NCBI GenBank assembly: GCA_017474285.1
Contig: JAFVHT010000001.1
Location: 1 to 64,000, forward strand
Direction: 5' to 3'
From: Acetobacter sp.
GTDB lineage: Bacteria > Pseudomonadota > Alphaproteobacteria > Acetobacterales > Acetobacteraceae
DNA length: 64,000 nucleotides
Made by a program: the position numbers and the translations under genes. The notes under the pieces were generated by a model that did no database searches, was not told where the DNA came from, and worked only from the letters and a program-made list of their open reading frames with translations. This document shows positions 1-10,000 of this stretch, one piece after another; position 1 is the stretch's first letter, and each line of letters opens with the position of its first letter.

Positions 1-342
1 AAAACATAAAAATCAAAAAATAAAACTCAATCACCAATAAAACTACTCCGCTATTAAACCTACACCCCCACACACACAACTCACGGCAACGGCGGAGATA
101 CTACCGCTAACGCTACAGGTGACTCACGATACGATGATAAAATATATACTTATGTGGCGTAAATGAATGATACTTAAGTTGTATTGCTTTACAGAATCGT
201 ATTTTGCATAGGGTTGAAAAATTACGTATTTAAGGCTATATGTAAAACAGTATTTATGGGTGTAGATATTTTATTTTGCTATTACTCAATTCTATTCTTT
301 AGAGATGTGTTAATGAGGCATGTCCGGGAGTAAATAAAGATT
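1..342. other. AT-rich leader region before flgI, with a possible gene end
   Basis: No gene with a start codon is visible here. One plus-strand frame is open from about 58 to a TAA at 160-162 (33 codons) and could be the last part of a degraded upstream gene, but it has no recognisable motif and a stop just before it. The rest is AT-rich and must carry the promoter for the flagellar genes. I could not pick a convincing promoter by eye. Confidence 0.3.
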
Positions 343-1488
343 ATGATGCGCATTGCGCGACAAATGAGACAAATGATAGGACGTGCTGTTTTAGTAGTGT
401 TCGTTTTTCTAAATAGTCTTTCTTTTGTATCTTCTGCACAAGCAGCTAATCAAGTGCGTATTAAAGATATTGTTTCTTATGAGGGTATACGAAGCAACCA
501 TCTTGTTGGATTTGGTTTAGTTGTGGGGTTGCATGGTACGGGTGACCGTCTAACGAACGTTATTTTTACACGTGAAGTGTTGGTTGGTATGTTAAACCGT
601 TTGGGTGTAAACGTTCGTGATAAAATGACCATACTTCAGACAATGGATGTGGCGTCTGTATTTGTAACAGCGGATTTACCACCATTCTCGCACGGGGGAG
701 ATCGTATTGATGTAACTGTTTCGGCTGTTGGTAATGCTCTTTCTTTAACAGGGGGAACATTGCTTGTAACGCCGCTCCAAGCGGCTGATGGTGCTGTTTA
801 CGCTGTCGCGCAAGGATCCGTGGTTACAGACGCGTTTTCAGCTGTCGGGACATCTTCGAGTATAACGAAAAACATTCCTACTAGTGGGCATGTCCCTAAT
901 GGTGGTATTGTAGAACGTGAGGTACCTGTTACATTAGGAGCAAATGGCGTTGAGCGTTTGTCGCTGATCAATGAGAATTTTACGACAGCCTCACGAATCG
1001 CTGAAGCGATCAATCGGAATATTAAACGGGGGATCGCTCATGTTGATGATCCACGAACAGTTTCTATTAACCTTATTGGACTTGATCCTATTAAAACGCT
1101 TTCTCGCATTGGAGACTTGACGATTGAACCTGATACAATGGCTAAAGTTGTTATTGATGGAGCGACAGGAACCATTGTGATGGGGGGTAATGTTCGCATT
1201 ACAACTGTGGCTGTTGCGGAAGGAAATCTGACTATCCAAATTACGAATATGCCACAAGTCGTTCAACCGGCGCCTTTTAGTAATGGTGTTACAGCTGTCG
1301 TTCCTCAAACGCGTATCAATGCGAGTGTTGATTCAAATCGTAGGCTTGGTATTTTGCGTGAAGGACCGACATTAGCGAGTTTGGTAGCTGGTATGAATGC
1401 TTTAGGGATGGGACCCCGTGATATGATTAGTATTCTGCAAGCCATTAGAGCTGATGGGGCTTTACAGGCTTCTCTGGTAGTGAGGTAA
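343..1488 (+). CDS. flgI: Flagellar P-ring protein FlgI
   Basis: FlgI forms the periplasmic P ring around the flagellar rod, the bushing in the peptidoglycan layer. The 381-residue product has the usual family length. It has a basic N-terminus, a hydrophobic signal segment ending near SAQA (about residue 34), then the family opening RIKDIVSYEGIRSN and the LVGFGLVVGLHGTGD stretch. The C-terminus keeps the conserved ATLASLVAGMNALG-like segment (here with PTLASL). The next gene begins five bases after the stop, so the two are probably co-transcribed. The order flgI, rod-binding protein, FlgN/FlbY-like is typical of alphaproteobacteria. Identification is secure. Confidence 0.96.
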   Translation: MMRIARQMRQMIGRAVLVVFVFLNSLSFVSSAQAANQVRIKDIVSYEGIRSNHLVGFGLVVGLHGTGDRLTNVIFTREVLVGMLNRLGVNVRDKMTILQTMDVASVFVTADLPPFSHGGDRIDVTVSAVGNALSLTGGTLLVTPLQAADGAVYAVAQGSVVTDAFSAVGTSSSITKNIPTSGHVPNGGIVEREVPVTLGANGVERLSLINENFTTASRIAEAINRNIKRGIAHVDDPRTVSINLIGLDPIKTLSRIGDLTIEPDTMAKVVIDGATGTIVMGGNVRITTVAVAEGNLTIQITNMPQVVQPAPFSNGVTAVVPQTRINASVDSNRRLGILREGPTLASLVAGMNALGMGPRDMISILQAIRADGALQASLVVR

Positions 1489-1493
1489 AGAAT

Positions 1494-1841
1494 ATGAGTG
1501 TGAATAGCATTGTTTCTCAGGTGGCTACTCTTAATGCGCATAACACAGAAACGCAAGATACGGTTACAGCAAAACAGCGAGAGAAAATTCGACAAGCTGC
1601 CATTGATTTTGAAGGAATGGTTATAGGTGAAATGTTTCAGCCTATGTTTGAGACATTAAACTCGACGGAAAATGTTTTTTGTAACAGCTCAGCAGAGAAG
1701 CAATTTCGTTCTCTTTACGTATTGGAGCTGGGAAAACAAATTGCTCGTCATGGGGGCATAGGTTTGTTTGATAGTGTCTATCAACAAATGCTTTCTATGC
1801 AGGAACAGGCTGATAATAAGGATCAGTCTCGTGAAAAATAA
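1494..1841 (+). CDS. flgJ: Rod-binding protein (FlgJ N-terminal domain / CheL type)
   Basis: This 115-residue protein matches the single-domain FlgJ seen in alphaproteobacteria, where the muramidase half is absent and the gene is often called cheL. Such proteins cap or escort rod assembly in the periplasm. The recognisable core is AAIDFEGMVIGEMFQPMFETL (split here for reading: residues about 36-56) followed by GSSAEKQF-like and LYVLELGKQIARHGGIGL. It starts five bases after flgI and its end overlaps the GTG start of the next gene, so translation is probably coupled. The name rests on the rod-binding core and on position. Confidence 0.85.
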   Translation: MSVNSIVSQVATLNAHNTETQDTVTAKQREKIRQAAIDFEGMVIGEMFQPMFETLNSTENVFCNSSAEKQFRSLYVLELGKQIARHGGIGLFDSVYQQMLSMQEQADNKDQSREK

Positions 1842-2265
1842 AAATATACAGAAAGTCCGGAATAGAATAAACGCACGGATTTTGCGAGGATTTCGCTCTG
1901 TTTGTGCTATTTTGGAAAAAGAAAATGCTTTTTTAATTGCGGGACAATTGCAGGAGTCGAGTAATTTACTATCTGCGAAACAAAAAGAAATAGCTTGTTT
2001 GGAAGAGGCTTTGACGGATGGTAAAGACGTATTCTCTTCTGATGAGGGATTCTCTTCTGAAGTTGAAGCTGAAGCAAAGCGTTTTGCTTCATTAGTGCAG
2101 ACAAATCATAAATTGTTAGAAGGAGCGATTGAAGTTCAAAACGCTATTATTCGTCTGATTGTTACTGAACTTCCGCAACAAACACATTCTTGTTATGTCG
2201 CTTCTGGTCAGTATGTAGAACACTCTGCTATTCAGGGGGCACTTGCAGTTCGTAGCGATGTTTGA
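1831..2265 (+). CDS. FlgN/FlbY-like flagellar chaperone, putative
   Basis: A predicted helical protein of about 144 residues starting at GTG 1831, with AAGGA nine bases upstream and an overlap with the end of the rod-binding gene. A longer frame back to 1768 exists but would lie deep inside the previous gene. The body is a helical hairpin with a central coiled coil (LLSAKQKEIACLEEAL and the region around AEAKRFASLVQ) and a hydrophobic segment near NAIIRLIV. Length, helix pattern and position after flgI-flgJ fit FlgN/FlbY, which holds hook-associated proteins before export. Similarity is weak, so the name is by context. Confidence 0.6.
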   Translation: MKNKNIQKVRNRINARILRGFRSVCAILEKENAFLIAGQLQESSNLLSAKQKEIACLEEALTDGKDVFSSDEGFSSEVEAEAKRFASLVQTNHKLLEGAIEVQNAIIRLIVTELPQQTHSCYVASGQYVEHSAIQGALAVRSDV

Positions 2266-2359
2266 AAGTTGACTTTAATATTATATAATTTCTATAGTAG
2301 TATTTACTAGGCGTGTTTATGATTATTGGTTTAATAAGGACTTTATGGATTAGGTTATC

Positions 2360-3295
2360 ATGTTAATACCCCGTTTATCATTCGGGAAACTTGTACACAT
2401 TTCGTCAAGTTTGATGACGCTTCTTTTGGCTATGAATGTGCATGCGCTTGCGGAGCATTTTCATGGTAATAGCCTATATGGTATGGCTTCTGTGACTGAG
2501 GGTGCTTCTGGATCTGAAGCTAGCACTCTTGCAAAGAGTGGTCCGACGCCTAAAGAAAAAGAAATAGATGTGTTAGAAGGGTGGCTTCCTCTTTCTTCGA
2601 AACATGAAACGGAAGGTGCTGAGGACGATACTCAGAATAACGCGCAGCCAAAGGCAGCGGGTAAAGAGAAAAAGAATGATTGTGAAAATGGGATTTCTTG
2701 TGTTGGAGTACAATCTGGCACTGCGGCTGTGGGGACAATGGATTTAGAAACGCAAAAGGCAGAAACATCATTAGTTAAAGATATTTTGGCACGGCAGGTT
2801 TCGTTATCGACCCAAGAAAAAGAACTAAAAGAGCAAAAACGCGTTTTGGACGCGGCTAAAGTGGCTCTTGATGAGAAGATGCGTAACTTAAATGCAATGT
2901 TAACGCTTTTGGCAGAAAAACAGGCAGCTCATCAGGAAACTATGTCTGCTGAAACAGATAGGTTAGTCAAAATTTATGAGGATATGCCTCCTAAAGAAGC
3001 GGCGGCAGTTTTTAATATTATGGATATTCACGTACTTGTGCCTGTCGTAAGTAAGATGATACCTCGTAAAGTTTCGGCTATTCTTGGTGTTATGTTGCCC
3101 GAACGTGTCAATCTTATTTCTCAATATCTTGCAGGTATTCGTACATTTCATTCACCTCATGGTTTTGACGGGATTGGACATACAGATCAGGCGACGACGG
3201 GCAATAGTAATGTTTCGTGGTGGTTGAAGCCACAAGTGATTCAACAACAATATGGCGCTCAGCAGACACAACCTCTTTTGTCATCATCACAATAG
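2360..3295 (+). CDS. motE: MotE-like flagellar protein with MgtE N-terminal domain
   Basis: The 311-residue product has an N-terminal hydrophobic export signal (about residues 8-31), a long low-complexity polar linker, a coiled coil (about residues 140-200, rich in KEQKRVLDAAK-type heptads), then a compact MgtE-N-like domain beginning IYEDMPPKEAAAVFNIMD and continuing through ISQYLAG. That arrangement matches MotE, the periplasmic chaperone of the stator protein MotC in alphaproteobacteria. The C-terminal tail is Gln/Ser rich and probably disordered. The gene lies about 95 bases after the FlgN-like gene and before flaF, inside the flagellar group. The fold call is firm; the exact MotE role is inferred. 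Confidence 0.75.
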   Translation: MLIPRLSFGKLVHISSSLMTLLLAMNVHALAEHFHGNSLYGMASVTEGASGSEASTLAKSGPTPKEKEIDVLEGWLPLSSKHETEGAEDDTQNNAQPKAAGKEKKNDCENGISCVGVQSGTAAVGTMDLETQKAETSLVKDILARQVSLSTQEKELKEQKRVLDAAKVALDEKMRNLNAMLTLLAEKQAAHQETMSAETDRLVKIYEDMPPKEAAAVFNIMDIHVLVPVVSKMIPRKVSAILGVMLPERVNLISQYLAGIRTFHSPHGFDGIGHTDQATTGNSNVSWWLKPQVIQQQYGAQQTQPLLSSSQ

Positions 3296-3367
3296 TTGGA
3301 AGGCGTATGTTTTGTAGTTATTAAAGTGCCGTAGACGTTCATTATAGTGTTGAGAGGAAATGTGCTT

Positions 3368-3775
3368 ATGATTAATTCGATGGTGAAAGCGTATAGTAAT
3401 GTAATGAATACTGCCTTATCGGGGAGAGAGGCTGATGCACAATGTTTTAAGTTGCTTATTGACGATTTGAAAAAGGCAGAAACTACTGACGATTTTGCTA
3501 TCCGTCAAGAGGTGTTAGGACGTCATCAGAATTTGTGGTCAGTGATTATGCAGGTCAATATACTTGATGTTGGTGTTACGCCAGAAGAAGATCGCCAACT
3601 TTTTGTTCGTTTAGCAGATCAAGTGCAACGTTATGGAATTCGTGCTATTCTTGACTCAAAATTATCTTTAGCACCGCTGATTGAAGTTGCAGAAAATGTT
3701 TATGCAGGTCTTACGAATACAGCAGAAACGTTGGGGGCCTATGATAATAAGAGTGGAGAGGATACCCTTTTTTAG
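3368..3775 (+). CDS. flaF: Flagellar biosynthesis regulator FlaF
   Basis: FlaF is an alphaproteobacterial protein needed for flagellin synthesis, usually acting opposite the repressor FlbT. The start at ATG 3368 is preferred because GAGAGGA sits nine bases upstream; a TTG at 3347 would place the ribosome site inside the gene. The 135-residue protein has the family pattern: AYSNVMNTALSGREADA at the start, a middle RHQNLWSVIM, and a C-terminal helix ending LIEVAENVYAGL. No flbT is visible nearby. A terminator follows about 45 bases later. Confidence 0.85.
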   Translation: MINSMVKAYSNVMNTALSGREADAQCFKLLIDDLKKAETTDDFAIRQEVLGRHQNLWSVIMQVNILDVGVTPEEDRQLFVRLADQVQRYGIRAILDSKLSLAPLIEVAENVYAGLTNTAETLGAYDNKSGEDTLF

Positions 3776-4086
3776 AAAGAAGTAAAAAGCGCTTAAAGAA
3801 TTTTTTAAAGATTGTATTTTGGAAAATACCACAGTTACGCTTGTGGTATTTTCTGTTTTTGGAAGTATAAGAGCTCATCTATAAAAGCTATTTATAAAGA
3901 GATGTGGTAGAGATTTATTTTTCATGAGAGGTTTAGAGAATTTCGAGTTTGAATGACTTTTCGTGTCATTAAGATTTTAGTGTGTTGATTTTGAAAAGTA
4001 GGCATTAAGCCTGTGATAAGGCATAAAAAGTGACTCATTAGCGTGTAGAAAGCGTCACATATATTGAGAAAACCTGTTTAAAGTAA
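3776..4086. other. Intergenic region between flaF and ftsK
   Basis: It holds the terminator at 3822-3860. The remaining roughly 225 bases have no open frame of note and probably carry the ftsK promoter. No other repeat or RNA gene was seen. Confidence 0.6.
3822..3860 (+). terminator. Rho-independent terminator after flaF
   Basis: A perfect 12-base stem (GAAAATACCACA at 3822-3833 with TGTGGTATTTTC at 3842-3853) closes an eight-base loop and is followed by TGTTTTT. It ends the flagellar group. Confidence 0.85.
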
Positions 4087-6756
4087 GTGCTAGGTCATTA
4101 CCTATTAGGAAATGAGGAACCCGTTTCATTGGTGCGTACACAGTCTTCAGATCACAATGATGAGATAACTTTCCATGAAAAAGGGAAGATACGTCTTTGG
4201 TTGGAAAGGGGGGGTGGACTTGCCTTTTTTGGATTAGCTCTTGCGTTTTTTCTCGCCTTAGTTACTTATAACCCTGCGGATCCTTCATTAGATGTCGCCA
4301 CGTCTCATCCGCCTACGAATTTATTAGGGAGAATTGGGGCTATTTTAGCAGATAGTCTTTTTCAAGGTGTAGGCGGTGGTGCATTAGTTCCCGTGTTTAT
4401 TTTGAGTGCATGGGGGTGGCTTTTACTCGGTCATCGCTTAATAGGGCGTGAGATAAAATTTATTTTGATGATGCGCGTTTTTGCAGCTTTGTGTCTTTTG
4501 CCTCTTTCAGGTGGGTTGCTTGCAGCTATTTCATTATTATTCCCAATTTTTCCTCCAATAAATTGGCCATCGACTGCAGGGATTGGTGGAGGTATAGGGT
4601 ATTCTATTGCACAGATTACGATAGCAGCTGGGGTGTCTGTATTCGGTTCTATAGGAGGGATGGTTGTATGGATTATAGGGGTTGTATTATTTGTTTTGTT
4701 GTTTGTGTTGGCGACGGGGTTAAGTCGGCGTGAATGGTTTTTCGTTGGTTCTGTGTGGTTCTGGCTTTTAAAGCTGCCATTTAGAATAATATGGGGTGTT
4801 GTGAAATGTTTTTATAAAAAGGATATACCCTCCTCTTCAACAAAGAAAAAAACATATATCCATCAAGCTGACCAATATGTTGACGAGAGTGTACCTTATG
4901 AGCGTGTACCATTAGTCGTTTCTAGTACTGTTTCTAACCGTAATCAAGATAAAAAAATTATATCTTCTCCTGATCATGGAATGTCTGTTGTGATGAAGAG
5001 TGTTCCAAATGAGGAGACACATCGTAGTATTGTTGTTTATGATCCGGATAAAAAACCTGTCGTGTATCAAGAGGTTTTGCTGCCTGCTCGTGGCACATCT
5101 GTGACAACCACGACAACATCTTTACCTTCGGTACTATCTAGGCAAGAAAAACCTGTCCGTAAAGGTTCGTTAAAGCAGTTTTTTTCTGTTCCGCGTTCAC
5201 GTCAAGAAAAAGTGGTTCACTCGCAAGTAGAGCATCAAACAGGGTGGCAATTGCCTTCTCTTTCTTTATTGCATCCTATGCCATCTCACAGACAGTCTGG
5301 TCCGTCACTAGAGTTGATTCAGGCAACAGCACGGTTATTAGAACAGGTTTTTGCTGATTATGGTGTGCATGGAAAAATTGTTGGTTATAGTGCAGGACCA
5401 GTTGTCACACTATACGAGCTTGAGCCAGCAGCAGGTATACGAGCCGCTCGCATTATTGGGTTGGCTGATGATGTTGCACGCTCTCTTTCTGTACTGAGTG
5501 TACGAATTGCTACGGTGCCCGGGCGGAATGTTATGGGTATTGAAGTGCCTAATCATATACGTGAAACGGTTTATTTATCCGAATTATTAAGCCAGCCAAG
5601 TTGGCAGGAAGATCCAAGTCAGTTGCTTTTGGCTTTAGGGAAGGATATCGCTGGCAATCCTGTTTTTAGTGATTTGGCGCGAATGCCACATCTTTTAGTG
5701 GCAGGAACAACAGGATCTGGTAAATCAGTAGGCGTTAATGCCATGATTCTTTCATTGTTGTACCGATTATCTCCTGATGAGTGTCGCCTTATCATGATTG
5801 ACCCTAAAGTGTTAGAGCTTTCTATTTATGATGGTATTCCGCATTTATTAACGCCTGTTGTAACAGAACCTTCAAAAGCTGTGAACGCGTTAAAATGGGT
5901 TGTTCGAGAAATGGATCGTCGTTATCGCACGATGGCTCATATGCAGGTGCGTAATATTACAGGCTATAATGCGCGGGCCGCTGAGATTCTTACCACGCAA
6001 GAAATGGTTGTGCGTCGTGTGCAAACAGGATTCGATCCCGAAACGGGGCATCCTATTTTTGAGGAACAATCTATTTCTGTTGAGCCGATGCCTTATATTG
6101 TCGTTGTTATTGATGAAATGGCTGATTTAATGATGACAGCTGGTAAGGAAATTGATGCTTGTGTACAACGCTTAGCACAAAAAGCACGTGCGGCGGGGAT
6201 TCATGTGATTATGGCAACACAACGCCCATCTGTAGATGTGATTACGGGTACAATTAAAGCGAATTTCCCAACACGTATTTCTTTTCAGGTCATTAGTAAA
6301 TTTGATAGTCGTACGATTTTAGGCGAACAGGGAGCAGAACAGCTTTTGGGGCAGGGAGATATGCTCTTTATGCAAGGGGGGGGGCGTATTATGCGCGTTC
6401 ATGGACCCTTTGTTGCCGATAGCGAAGTGGAACAGGTTGTTAATTTTTTGAAAGAACAGGGTGAACCCGTTTATGATGATGAAGTTCTTGCTGATTTTTC
6501 AGAAGGAAGTGGAGGATCTTCTGGCGGAAGTCGTGGTAATAATAAGGTAGAGGGAGGAGAAAATGACCTCTATCGTGAAGCGGTAGCTATTGTTGTACAA
6601 GAAGGTAAAGCGTCGACGTCGTTTATTCAACGTCATCTTTCTATTGGGTATAATCGGGCAGCAAAGATTATTGAACAAATGGAAAAAGAGGGCGTTATTA
6701 GCCCAGCTGATCATGTAGGGCGGCGTAAGGTTTTGTTAGGCACGAATAGGGAGTAA
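4087..6756 (+). CDS. ftsK: DNA translocase FtsK
   Basis: FtsK pumps chromosome ends across the division septum and activates dimer resolution. The 889-residue product has a short cytoplasmic start, four membrane segments (about residues 35-215), a linker of about 180 residues, and the motor. Walker A is GTTGSGKS near residue 540, followed by the Walker B stretch YIVVVIDEMADLMM and the conserved MATQRPSVDVITG. The C-terminal gamma domain (from LYREAVAIVV) is a winged helix that reads KOPS-type DNA. Start is GTG 4087. A run of nine G lies in the MQGGGRIMR codons (about 6375-6383). Intact and full length. Confidence 0.97.
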   Translation: MLGHYLLGNEEPVSLVRTQSSDHNDEITFHEKGKIRLWLERGGGLAFFGLALAFFLALVTYNPADPSLDVATSHPPTNLLGRIGAILADSLFQGVGGGALVPVFILSAWGWLLLGHRLIGREIKFILMMRVFAALCLLPLSGGLLAAISLLFPIFPPINWPSTAGIGGGIGYSIAQITIAAGVSVFGSIGGMVVWIIGVVLFVLLFVLATGLSRREWFFVGSVWFWLLKLPFRIIWGVVKCFYKKDIPSSSTKKKTYIHQADQYVDESVPYERVPLVVSSTVSNRNQDKKIISSPDHGMSVVMKSVPNEETHRSIVVYDPDKKPVVYQEVLLPARGTSVTTTTTSLPSVLSRQEKPVRKGSLKQFFSVPRSRQEKVVHSQVEHQTGWQLPSLSLLHPMPSHRQSGPSLELIQATARLLEQVFADYGVHGKIVGYSAGPVVTLYELEPAAGIRAARIIGLADDVARSLSVLSVRIATVPGRNVMGIEVPNHIRETVYLSELLSQPSWQEDPSQLLLALGKDIAGNPVFSDLARMPHLLVAGTTGSGKSVGVNAMILSLLYRLSPDECRLIMIDPKVLELSIYDGIPHLLTPVVTEPSKAVNALKWVVREMDRRYRTMAHMQVRNITGYNARAAEILTTQEMVVRRVQTGFDPETGHPIFEEQSISVEPMPYIVVVIDEMADLMMTAGKEIDACVQRLAQKARAAGIHVIMATQRPSVDVITGTIKANFPTRISFQVISKFDSRTILGEQGAEQLLGQGDMLFMQGGGRIMRVHGPFVADSEVEQVVNFLKEQGEPVYDDEVLADFSEGSGGSSGGSRGNNKVEGGENDLYREAVAIVVQEGKASTSFIQRHLSIGYNRAAKIIEQMEKEGVISPADHVGRRKVLLGTNRE

Positions 6757-6815
6757 TAATTATTTGAAGTTCTATTGATCTCTTAACATGATTGTGTGGA
6801 GGCAGAGAAAACCAA

Positions 6816-7012
6816 ATGATACTTAATAAAAGCCTTGCTTTAGCTTTAATCTTCTTTTTTTTGTCTTGCTATCTCTTTCGCTGTTTGCTGTTTATTTGAA
6901 AGCAATACAATCAAAGATGACGTATTGCCTTTAGATAAACATGGTTTTTTTTGGTTATTTGTTTATAACTTCTTTGGCTGTTTGTATTTTTAGCGAAGTA
7001 TAAGCATTGAGT
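6816..7012 (+). pseudogene. Remnant of an exported-protein gene after ftsK, possibly lolA
   Basis: An ATG at 6816 opens a signal-peptide-like sequence (MILNKSLALALIFFF), but a run of eight T (about 6854-6861) puts the frame out and it stops after 27 codons. With one T fewer the frame would continue through CLAISFAVCCLFESNTIKDD to a stop near 7012. In many alphaproteobacteria lolA, the periplasmic lipoprotein carrier, follows ftsK directly. Here the restriction-modification gene occupies that place on the other strand. I infer a truncated lolA; only the signal peptide and the position support it. Confidence 0.35.
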
Positions 7013-10000
7013 GCATGAACAACTTGTTTTGATAAGGCAGTCATCAGATCTTGCATAAAATCAAAGGCGATTTGGTTATTGATTGTAGGAAGGGTTATTT
7101 TACAATTAATCAGAGCATCTAATTTATAACCGCCTTGCTGCCCATTGTATTGTGAAACAAATTTTTGAATATGTGTTATTATGTAATAAATTACATGTTT
7201 ATTCCATTTGAAAAGAGGTTTTAGTTTATTGATATTTTGTGAAGTGTAATAAGGTTCACTTTGAAATTTTACATATTTATATTGCCCTATTACCGTAGCA
7301 GTAATAGTGTCTTTTTCATTTGGAGGAAAATTTTGCAAATCAATTTTTCCTTTTACTCCGTTGTTATCATTTACTCTACCAACAAAATTAATTCCTGTAT
7401 CTTTAAAAGACAATTTACCTTCGTCTAATGACTTTGTGCCACTTACCTCAAACAACTCCCCAATCTTATATTCTTTCCAACAAACAGTTAAGCGACTATT
7501 AGCCCCCCCCCCCCCGCTATTATAGTCTGTATCTAAAAATGTATTAAGGGCTATTTGTTCGTTTTGAGTTAATGTCGTATCTTTTAAACCACTAGCTTGT
7601 AAGTATGCCTCTAACTCTTGAATCCTTTCTTGCTCTAACTCTTGAATCCTTTCTTGCTCTAACTCTTGAATATATGCCTCCATGTAATCAAAAGCAATTT
7701 GATCGTTTATGGTAGGTAACTTAATAGATATTTCTTTCGCAATATTTCTATTAAATTTGTTCCCATAATTAAAATTCATATAATAAGCTGTTTTTTTAAA
7801 TAAGCTTAGAAAAAATAAATATGAATGTTTTCCCCATGAATCTTTATACTCGCCTTTAGGATACATTCCTTGAACATGAGAATAACCAACAAATGGTTTG
7901 TCTTGATAGAATATTGCATCATGGGAAGCTGTATCGCTAAAGGTTATTATATTTCCATCTTCTGTATTATCTAAATTTGTATATCCTGTAATACCATTAT
8001 TGCAACTCGAATTTGTAACAACGCTATTTTTTCCATTTTCCGTAAAAAGACCAGAATTAGTTAGTTTATACGCTTTTGTGGGGTGTATATCAAACAACTC
8101 CCCAATTCTATATTCTCTCCAATCTCCCCCGTTTGCCTTGAAAGTTTCTTCAAGGCAAACGAGGGCTTGAGGCTTTCCCAATATTTTTCCTCTATCTTTT
8201 AAAATATTAGAGACTTCCCATGATAAATAATCAGCAATTGTTTTTTTGAAATCACATAAGTTAGGTTTGGTATCTATCTTTTGATGAGTATCAAAGTTCC
8301 AATCAGATCCGCTGTCATTGATAAAATCTTCAATATAAACAGATTTTAAATCCCAAGAGGCTTTGAGTTTGGCTGAGAAACCATTTTTATAAATTTGCAC
8401 GACATCGCTATATCTCTCAGTTGGCGAGTCTATTTCTTTTAAGCCTCTGTCTGTTCTCTTGTACCCATCATTGCGAAAATCAATAAATTTTACTATTTTG
8501 TCATAATCATGTGGCACACCACTTTCAAAGACATAGATACTTGTTTGCACGCCTGCCATTGGTTCAAATAGATCAATGGGCATTTTGATACTTGCTTTAA
8601 GCGTGTGTCTTGATAAGATTTCTTTATTAGTTCTTATTGCCTTGCCACTTCCTGCGGAATCTTGAATGATAATAGCTCCTAATGAATGTTTTGGCATATT
8701 ATCAAGCCCTAATTTGATAAAAGGCATACCATTTTCAGAGTGGCTAAAGGGAGGATTAAGCAATAATCTATCTGCTTGAAAGTCTTTAATGATAGTATTT
8801 AGTGTGCCATCTAAACTATCACCCTTGTGGATCTTACAGCTCCCATCGCCTCGCAAAATCATATTTGTCGTCGCCAAAGCAAACATTGAAGCATTTAACT
8901 CTACGCCTAAGAGCTGATGTTGCTTGATATGATTGATTTTTTCTTGATAATCTTTGCTGTCCTCTATAAAAGTTTTTTTGACTTGATCACTCATTAATTG
9001 CATGGAAGCAATTAAAAATCCTGCAGAACCCATGGCCAAATCCATGACTTTGCTCTCGTGATTTATTTCTAAAATTTCTGCCATCATTTTTGTAATATAA
9101 GGAGGTGTGAGAACGATCCCAAGCTCCTTGCCATCTCCTAGGGCATATTTTAGAAATTCAGAATAGCATTCACCCATAATATCTACATAGCTACTGAAAT
9201 TAAAGCCCTCCATTTTGCTATAGATATTATTATAGATATAAGTAAAAATCTGTTTGTTAAGACTTGCGTCTTTTTCTATAGCCTTTGATACTAAAGGATC
9301 AAGAGATTTAGACTTATCCCTGTCTGGATCTTTGCAGATTTCTTGAAAGGTATGGCGGACTAAGTTCAATTTGTCTAAATCAGTAATTTTTGTTTTTAAA
9401 AATTCCTCAATGCGATTATAGATTAAAATACCATCTCGTTGGTTATTTAAGGAAGAGCCTTTAAGATCAGAAGGAATAAGTCCTCTTTCTGTATCTATAT
9501 TCTGCATACCAAGTAACATACCTGATACATAAATGACTCTTTCCGGTGCGAGAATGTTATGATTCTGCATGAGTTTATTTAGTTTTTTGGCATGTTCTTG
9601 TAAATCAAGCGAAGTCCTAATAAGGATTTGATGTTTTCTCTCTTCTGTTAGAGTGCAAGTATGATAAAACTTTTCAAAAGTTTCTTGATTTTTTAAGAAA
9701 TCCAAAGAGTGTAAAGGTGCAAATAAATAAGCCTCATTGGCACTTCCTTGCACTAAAACAACCTTGATTTTAACATTTTCTTTATTATCCCCTGCAATAC
9801 CGATAGCAAAGGCTTGTCTATATTTACCACTAGCAATGGCTCCTCTTGCATAGTGCAGGGCACCATTAATGGCATAATTTTTTATGCTTTTTTCATCTGT
9901 CTTTAAAACATCACCATTTAAAGCCTCAAGCTTTGTTAGGCTAAACTTACTTTCTATAAAAACAGGGCAGGGATAAGATTCGTGATGATCTGTATAAGTA

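Noticed and set aside
1768-1830. Earlier start of the FlgN-like gene
   Set aside because: It would overlap the rod-binding gene by over 70 bases; GTG 1831 has a good ribosome site.
6374-6383. Nine-G run in ftsK as a phase-variation site
   Set aside because: It encodes the conserved Gly codons of an essential motor. Slippage would be lethal, so chance plus codon bias is the better reading.
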